From Melieria omissa (lineage: Eukaryota > Arthropoda > Insecta > Diptera > Ulidiidae), in contig OZ020268.1 of assembly GCA_963971225.1 (NCBI GenBank), positions 43,159,348 through 43,223,347 on the forward strand: a stretch of DNA of 64,000 nucleotides, given 5' to 3'. Below, piece by piece: positions 58,144 through 64,000 of this stretch. The translations under genes were made by a program, and so were the position numbers. The notes below the pieces were generated by a model that saw only the letters and a list, made by a program, of their open reading frames with translations, was not told where the DNA came from and ran no database searches. The number at the start of each line of letters is the position of its first letter. Position 1 is the first letter of the stretch.

Positions 58144-58492
58144 CCCTTTTGACCCCCAATTTATCCTGTTACGGGTTAAATAAATTTGTATCAATGTTTT
58201 TTAATTACAGAAAAATTATTTAATATTTATAGAAAAATACAAAATTATTATAAAAAAAAAATGGTTTTTAACAAACGCGCTCAATTCGTAGACTTCAATT
58301 AGAACACAAACTTTCTTTGATATCGCTGTAAATTATTGGAAATTATTTTGGGGATGATAGTGAAATGTTTGCAATTTGCTTTAAATTCACTTCTAAAAAT
58401 ATTAATTTGTTGGTGCCTACTTAAATTAAACAAATAAATCAATCGTAGCTTTTGCAATAAGTTGCTCTCAGGCAACTTTGAGGTCGAAAGGG
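58144..58492. mobile_element. piggyBac-like MITE, 349 bp
   Basis: TTAA lies on both sides (58140-58143 and 58493-58496). The ends are CCCTTTTGACC and the inverse GGTCGAAAGGG, 11 bp with one mismatch. The inside is AT-rich with no open frame. CCC-starting ends and the TTAA duplication fit piggyBac-type MITEs. Confidence 0.7.
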
Positions 58493-58496
58493 TTAA

Positions 58497-59985
58497 TTAT
58501 TGCATCGTTAGAATGAGAGATATTGTATGATATACCAGTGGCGCACACAGTGGAGGTTGGGCGTTCAAACTAGAGCGTCAAGTAAAATCCGGACAGTCGG
58601 AACGGTACGCATTCCGGGCAGTCTCCGGACTTTCGAACAGTTGACTTCATGTAAAATTATATACACATTTTTTATGCGCAAAGTGAGCTTTCTTAGTTCA
58701 TATGAAGTTTTTGCAGTTCATTGAACTGAACTCAACACCGCAATCGTTGCTTCACCGTTTTGACGGCTCATTGATTGTCAACACCTCCAACAACTCTTGC
58801 TTTGATCGAACTTGAACTCTCCGAACGAGTGCTTGAAGTTCCTTCGGACGTCTGACTTTCCCATATGTCTCAATCCAATCTCAATCATAAGTATGTTGAC
58901 GATGTTGAAAATGTTTAACGTAAGATCCATGAAAGAAAGAAAATGTTTAACGTAAGATCCATCGAGCAATCACAAACATACTTGTAAACTTAATTGAAGA
59001 CATTACAATGTAAATGCCTTGAGAATGATTTGAATGAGGGTCAACTTGAATCATCATAAGTTTTACCATTAATTCCATTTAATTTTCTACTTTCGACGAG
59101 CCTTTTAAGTACCGTTATCTATGTAATAAAGTCATTCAATTATCTTTGTACCATTTGAGAGATTCAATTAAAACTACGACTTTAAATATTTGAAGCAAAC
59201 AATTAAACCAAACAACCACTGCTTACGTGTCCCGTGGAGCGACCCGCATGAGAAGCAAAACTATCCACTGTTTTTTATTTTCATATGCTTGATTTCTTAT
59301 AAAATTCGTAAAACAGAACAGCGCATACTTGATAAAAATGCCACAAGAGTTCCTCTTTTTAAAAACTCTCAATATTATACGGGCGAATTTAAAACCTATT
59401 GCACAAATACAACAACAATTGCTAAGTGCCACTCTACAATTTGCAACTAAAGCATTCAATTAGAATGAATTGTTTAGATTGATTTACCATTTATTGACAT
59501 ATTTCTTTGTTCGTTATTCTTTTTAAACGCTACAGACATCACTTGTATTGAATAAATATTTGATTCATGTATAGTAGATGATTTTTTGTGGATAGTAGAC
59601 TAGGAGCATTTAGTACCTCAAAGACTGCTCTAAAATTAAGAAGACTACGTTTGGAATTGGGAAAAACCAACATTATTGATTTTGCCATTTTTTGCGAGCT
59701 GAATTTTAGAGAACTGACAGGTTTCACTTTGCTCTGAAGGTAATTGACTGTCTTCAAAAAATAGTTTTGTACATTGCCAACTGGTTTTATTTCCGAATAA
59801 GCGCGAAAGATGAGGAAAAAGCACGGTTAAACCAGATTTGCTGCAATTTTAGTTTGGGGGGAGGGACCACACGCAACTTTTGGGTCTAACACCATTTGAA
59901 ACCATGTTTGTAAAAAAACAAATATTTGCGGGGTTTGAACCTTGCCAACCTCATAGAGTAAAAACTGCCTTAGAGTAAAAGCTCC
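58497..59985. other. Unique AT-rich DNA
   Basis: No gene is recognised. A 23-bp stretch containing AATGTTTAACGTAAGATCC is repeated directly at 58908-58930 and 58940-58962. At 58537 CAGTGGCGCACACAG resembles a hAT end without a visible partner. Confidence 0.45.
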
Positions 59986-60125
59986 CAACTCGCCGTTCGG
60001 AATCGGCATAAAAGTGTTGGTCCCTTCCATCCGTGTACAAATTCACACGCACAACATGAATGGTTGCGGGTAGTTGAGCCTTAGTCTCGTAATCGGGCTG
60101 TCGTGCCAGTCAAGAAGAAGAAGAA
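59986..60125 (+). mobile_element. SINE fragment, same family as 47.2 kb
   Basis: CTCCCAACTCGCCGTTCGGA, CGGCATAAAAGTGTTGGTCC, TTCACACGCACAACATGAAT and CTTAGTCTCGTAATCGGGCT follow the same order as the SINE at 47201-47464 read on its own strand. It ends in the same GTCAAGAAGAAGAAGAA tail. The tRNA-like head could not be aligned; the DNA upstream (59926-59985) contains only GGGGTTTGAACC, a weak B-box resemblance. Probably 5'-truncated. Confidence 0.8.
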
Positions 60126-61734
60126 TAACCCTCCAAATTAAGGACCTTCATGCAAGAGTCTCCAACAAAACAATACAGTTCTAAAGTGATTCGCAACCGA
60201 TTCCACTTTTCTAGTTTTCCAATGAAATTATTGAAAAGCAACAAATGGTAACAAATGCTAAGTCGATTATTTCTGAGTGTCAAGTTCCTAGTAGGAACTT
60301 CCTACCATACTTGAAAATTACCTTTGATATAATTTCGTCTTCTTTTTACAAGTTCTCAACCTCTTTAAAAACACCCAACGCCAATCAATGCAATTAAACT
60401 CAAATTTGAACTCTAAACAATCGTCGATATACTTGCGTGCAGCAACAACAATGGATTGCCACATCATCTCGCAGTGCTCTTGTCGCATGAGGTTCAATAG
60501 CGATCACATCAGAAGACAATTGTTGTGAAAAATCAGGCTACAAATGAGGCGTGAAGCAACAGTGGCGACACGCAGCACCGTCGAATGACAGCCACCAGTA
60601 ATGACAACATTGCAGCAGTGCTCCAAGCGGGGGTAGGGGAAAAGTCGACCAGTGGGGAGAAGCAAACTTCGATTTGGACAATTTGAGATGTTGTGAAATT
60701 GCGTGCGCGAACGTATTTTGTAGTCGGTGCAAAGTTGCCAGGCACTTTCTACAACGCAACAATACCTAACAACAATTACTGTATTTGAAGAAAGAAAACG
60801 AAGCCCAAAGAAGAGCAGCAAACCAAACCAAATGAAATGAAATCAAATCAAATTGAAAAACAATGCGACCATAAAAGATGCCACAAGTAGTGAGTTCCCA
60901 CCGGCAGCAGTTGCTGCCGCCTCTGGGTCGGTAGGTATTTCCTTTTTGTACACTTATTACTACTACCACTCTTGTTGTTGTTAGTTTTGTTGTTGTCGCT
61001 GTGGAAAGACATTGTCTAATTTAATAATAAAAATTTACAGTAAAACTTAAAGCACACGAAGCACACAATTTTATTTCGTGGTAATAACAGCGAACACGGC
61101 GCGCAGGGCAGCGGGACGGGAAGTGCGGCGCTGCCACTGCTGTTGCGGAAGTTTACATAAAACTACAAAAACAGTAAAGAAAAAAACAAGCATCAAACAA
61201 CTACCACAAACAACAAAATAAGCAGAAAACCAGACAAAGCTGATGAAGAACGGTGGGACTGGAGAGGGGAAAAACATTCACACTTTAATTGTGGTAAAAA
61301 TGGAGTAATAGCAGCGTAACGTTTTTCCAACTTCATTCACATAATTGTTGCCCTTCTCCGCGAGGTAAAGCGGCACTTGGGGGAACGATGGGCTCGTGGA
61401 ACATGTAAAATTTGCTGTTAATACGACACTAACTGTTATGGGTTGAATGCTCCAATCAGGTGCAACATTTATTGCAAACTTTCAAAATGTGAACAATGCT
61501 AAGTAGCTCAACTGCCTGGGTTCAATAGCTCTGAATGGTTTTTGAGGTTAGTGTTTAGTGAAAACAAATAAATAATAATAAATACATTGTCTTTTCTCTC
61601 CAAAAGGCTTTTTAGAAAACATTGTCAAAGACTAAAAGCAAACTTACAGAGTTAACAAAGTGCAACACTATTGTAATCAATACTTTAAAAAATCGAGTTT
61701 TGCCTCTTTCAAGAATGAAGTTGAAATTAGTGGC
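60126..61734. other. Unique DNA
   Basis: No gene is recognised. GC-richer pockets lie at about 60420-60740 and 60880-61270. Confidence 0.5.
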
Positions 61735-61800
61735 GGATTTATTTATTTAGTATTGATTAGCCAATGAATACAATAAAAATTATTATAGGCTTAGCTGAAC
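61735..61800 (-). mobile_element. Possible jockey-like LINE 3' tail relic
   Basis: TTTATTTATTTAG, TAGCCAATGAATA and ATTATTATAGG are in the inverse order of the 3' end at 44560-44640 (ATTATTATA, TCATTGGCTAAATAAATAAA). No coding part is attached. Confidence 0.35.
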
Positions 61801-61915
61801 ACATCAAGCTACTTATGAAAAAAATTTAACGAATAAATGAATCGATTTTTTGAAACTGAAAAATCAATCTCAACATTTTTGGAGATTCTATTGAACTCAA
61901 TTAAGGCTCTGGTTA

Positions 61916-63779
61916 CACTGTGCGACAATTTTGGAGTCATGGAATCTAACCCGGAACCGACCAAGACTAATCGATAGTACTCTTATAGAGTACCAAAACC
62001 CTAGCTGGGTTTTGTAAAGTTAGTTGCCGTTTACAAGTTACAGCCGTGTAAAGTTTGTGTGTGTTAGTATTTTTTCAACCAGGTTTTTCTTTATAAGTCT
62101 TAAGATATTCAAAATATTGAATTGCTGTCTTCAGCAAACTTGCTTCTAATTCTTAGATGAACAAATTCTCTGAAGACTGTGTAACAAAATTATTACACCT
62201 TATCGAAATTTTGGGGGTCAATGTTAAAGAAATCGACTTTTTTTGATTGTAATAGAAAAAACCGTGTTTTTTATTCCATTAATATTAATGCAAAATCGCA
62301 TTTGTGTTGCCAAAAATAAAAAAGTATGCTTAACCCTCTAACTTCACTTTTCTCCTTTTTTGCAAAATAAAGTGAAAAAATTTTCAAGTCTAAATTTGAA
62401 ATTTTATTGTACACATATTTTAGTCTGTTCGTTTTCTCCTAAAAATCCTCCGGGTACGTTCGCTGACATCACCAACTAATTTCGATGTACGGGCCAGAAA
62501 CGAACATTATCTGTACGCTGAGACATCGTTTCAACGTGGAATGCATGGGCGCCAGTGTTCAAAAGGGTTGCCCGGGGAATACCCGGAGTGACGGCAGCAA
62601 GCTGCTCATCTTAACTGAGCAATTACCGAAAAAGTATCGGTAAAATAACACCACACATGCCATAATTCGACGATGTTCTAAGGAGTCAATAGAGCTGGAT
62701 GCCCTACTGTCCCCTATAAGCTTGATCATTCGGTTTTGCACCCGGTCCAGGAGCTCCAAATGGGTTTTTGAAGCCCCCGCCCATAGGTGCGAATTAAACT
62801 CAATTTTAGGTCGGATATAAGTAGTGTAAATAATGCGGTGATCAGACGGAGTGAAATATTTTTTGCACCGCTTTAGGAAGCCGAGGCACTTGGGTGTTTC
62901 TTTCGACACGCCAAAAATATGATCTTTCCAACGAAGTTCGTTCTTAATGGACATTCCCAGAACATCAAGAGCTGCCGATTCCGCAATACTCACACCACCC
63001 ATAACCAGGGATGTTGGGAGACTCGTTTGTGGGATAACAGGCAACATTGGGTCTTGCGAGGATTAAAATTTATCATACGCTGTACTGAACTCTTATAGAT
63101 TTCAGAACGATATTTGCCCAACAATCCATTAATAACTTTTTTATCGATTGCCATGCTTTCAATTCATCACCAACTAACACCAGATCAAATGTCTCTGTTT
63201 TCATTCATTTCCGTATATCTGGACCATTAACAACTCCAGGTATAAAAGACACTTATCACAAAGCTTTTCAAACAGACTGAAATATGTGTACAATAAAATT
63301 TCAAATTTAGACTTGAACATTTTTTCACTTTAGTTTGCAAAAAAAACATCTCTTTGTGAAGTTAGAGGGTTAAGCATATTTTTTTTTATTTTTGGCAACA
63401 CAAATGCGATTTTGCATTAATATTAATAGAATAAAAAACACGTTTTTTTTCTATTACAATCAAAAAAAGTCGATTTCTTTAACATTGACCCCCAAAATTT
63501 CGATAAGGTGTAATAATTTTGTTACACAGTCTTCAGAGAATTTGTTCATCTAAGAAGTAGCAGCAAGTTTGCTGAAGACAGCAATTTAATATTTTGAATA
63601 TCTTAAGACTTATAAAGAAAAACCTGGTTGAAAAAATACTAACACACACAAACTTTACACGGCTGTAACTTGTAAACGGCAACTAACTTTGCAAAACACA
63701 GCTAGGGTTTTGTTACTCTATAAGAGTACTATCGATTAGTCTTGGTCGGTTCCGGGTTAGAAAAAGCTGTCGCACAGTG
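61916..63779. mobile_element. Foldback element with arms of about 510 bp and CACTG ends
   Basis: The left arm 61916-62429 and right arm 63271-63779 are inverted copies over almost their whole length, differing by small indels and substitutions. The extreme ends are CACTGTGCGACA and TGTCGCACAGTG. The flanking bases TTA (61913-61915 and 63780-63782) form a possible 3-bp duplication. CACTG-type ends with 2-4 bp duplications are known from the CACTA/Mirage/Chapaev group. The spacer is LINE sequence, with no transposase. Assignment to that group is inference. Confidence 0.75.
62455..63265 (-). mobile_element. LINE reverse transcriptase C-terminal part inside the foldback element
   Basis: The minus strand gives MINFNPRKTQCCLLSHK (around 63065-63015). 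A frameshift leads to MGGVSIAESAALDVLGMSIK, NELRWKDHIFGVSKETPKCL, GFLKRCKKYFTPSDHRIIYT, YIRPKIEFNSHLWAGASKTH and LELLDRVQNRMIKLIG. After further frame breaks CSFLARTSK stands near 62480. It is the region following the RT active site in jockey-type LINEs and belongs to the same family as 3866-4216. The upstream bases to 63265 may be degraded RT. Several frame breaks make it inactive. Confidence 0.82.
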
Positions 63780-63807
63780 TTATAGGTGCATTTCGCGCAT
63801 AACTACA

Positions 63808-64000
63808 ATGCCCTCAAAACACATACATGGAAAAGCTCTGAGCAACGAAGAGATCTAGCTGGAATATTTAGAAAAATCCTCTCGAGAAGTGTGGGACAGT
63901 TAACCACACCACGGAGTACATTAAAGATGAAGGAAAAAGACAGGATTGTTCTCCTAGTTTGCAAAGATTGTAAGTTAATCAATAAGCATCGCGATTCGTA
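63808..64000 (+). pseudogene. Possible Tc1-like transposase N-terminus relic, cut by window end
   Basis: ATG at 63808 reads MPSKHIHGKALSNEEI, a stop, then LEYLEKSSREVWDS. After more stops come RKKTGLFS and, at the edge, VS.SISIAI. The order GK.LS..E, S.R, KKTG, then S.SIR fits the N-terminal DNA-binding region of Tc1-like transposases, but every block is broken and similarity is weak. It starts 28 bp after the foldback element. Confidence 0.3.

Overview
The window looks like higher-fly (Brachycera) nuclear DNA, most likely a tephritid-type fruit fly. I base that on the AT-rich background with short GC-rich pockets, the many short CAA/TTG and CA microsatellites, LINE tails ending in GGTTAGGTTAGG-like motifs, an RTE-like LINE, a mariner and copia debris. 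No complete host gene is visible. The 64 kb reads as an intergenic region or a very large intron in which unique blocks alternate with dead or non-autonomous transposable elements. The species assignment is inference.

Layout. 784-2112: TA-flanked DNA transposon with CAGTCGTG ends, interrupted by a TTAA-flanked MITE. 3.9-5.3 kb: two LINE remnants. 7.1-8.3 kb: a second CAGTCGTG-family copy, carrying a different TTAA-flanked element at what looks like the same TTAA. 10.7-11.9 kb: LINE fragments tail to tail plus an RTE tail. 15.1-16.4 kb: jockey-like LINE with RT. 18.16-19.28 kb: hAT-like element with an 8-bp target duplication, holding a nested Tc1/mariner-type deletion derivative. 21.5-22.15 kb: LINE tail and a truncated copy of the 716-bp TTAA element. 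25.1-25.4 kb: small TIR element. 28.4-29.7 kb: SINE/LINE tail and copia gag and RT pieces on opposite strands. 33.4-34.6 kb: full-length mariner with perfect 27-bp TIRs and a broken transposase. 35.3-36.1, 40.4-41.25, 43.6-44.6 and 53.3-54.2 kb: LINE RNase H and C-terminal fragments. 41.4-41.7, 47.2-47.5 and 60.0-60.1 kb: tRNA-derived SINEs. 45.15 kb: 155-bp hAT MITE. 50.4-51.17 kb: compound pentanucleotide array. 58.1-58.5 kb: piggyBac-like MITE. 61.9-63.8 kb: foldback element with arms of about 510 bp, CACTG ends and a LINE inside. The right edge may hold the start of a Tc1-like transposase relic.

Function. Nothing here forms a working pathway; the elements relate as nested insertions, as partners (a SINE whose 3' end resembles that of the resident LINEs), and as repeated use of TA, TTAA and 8-bp targets. 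The only hints of host coding are weak: a 57-bp splice-site-bounded open segment at 22536, a short codon-like ORF at 52730, and a GC-rich leader-like block ending in a strong splice donor at 27442.
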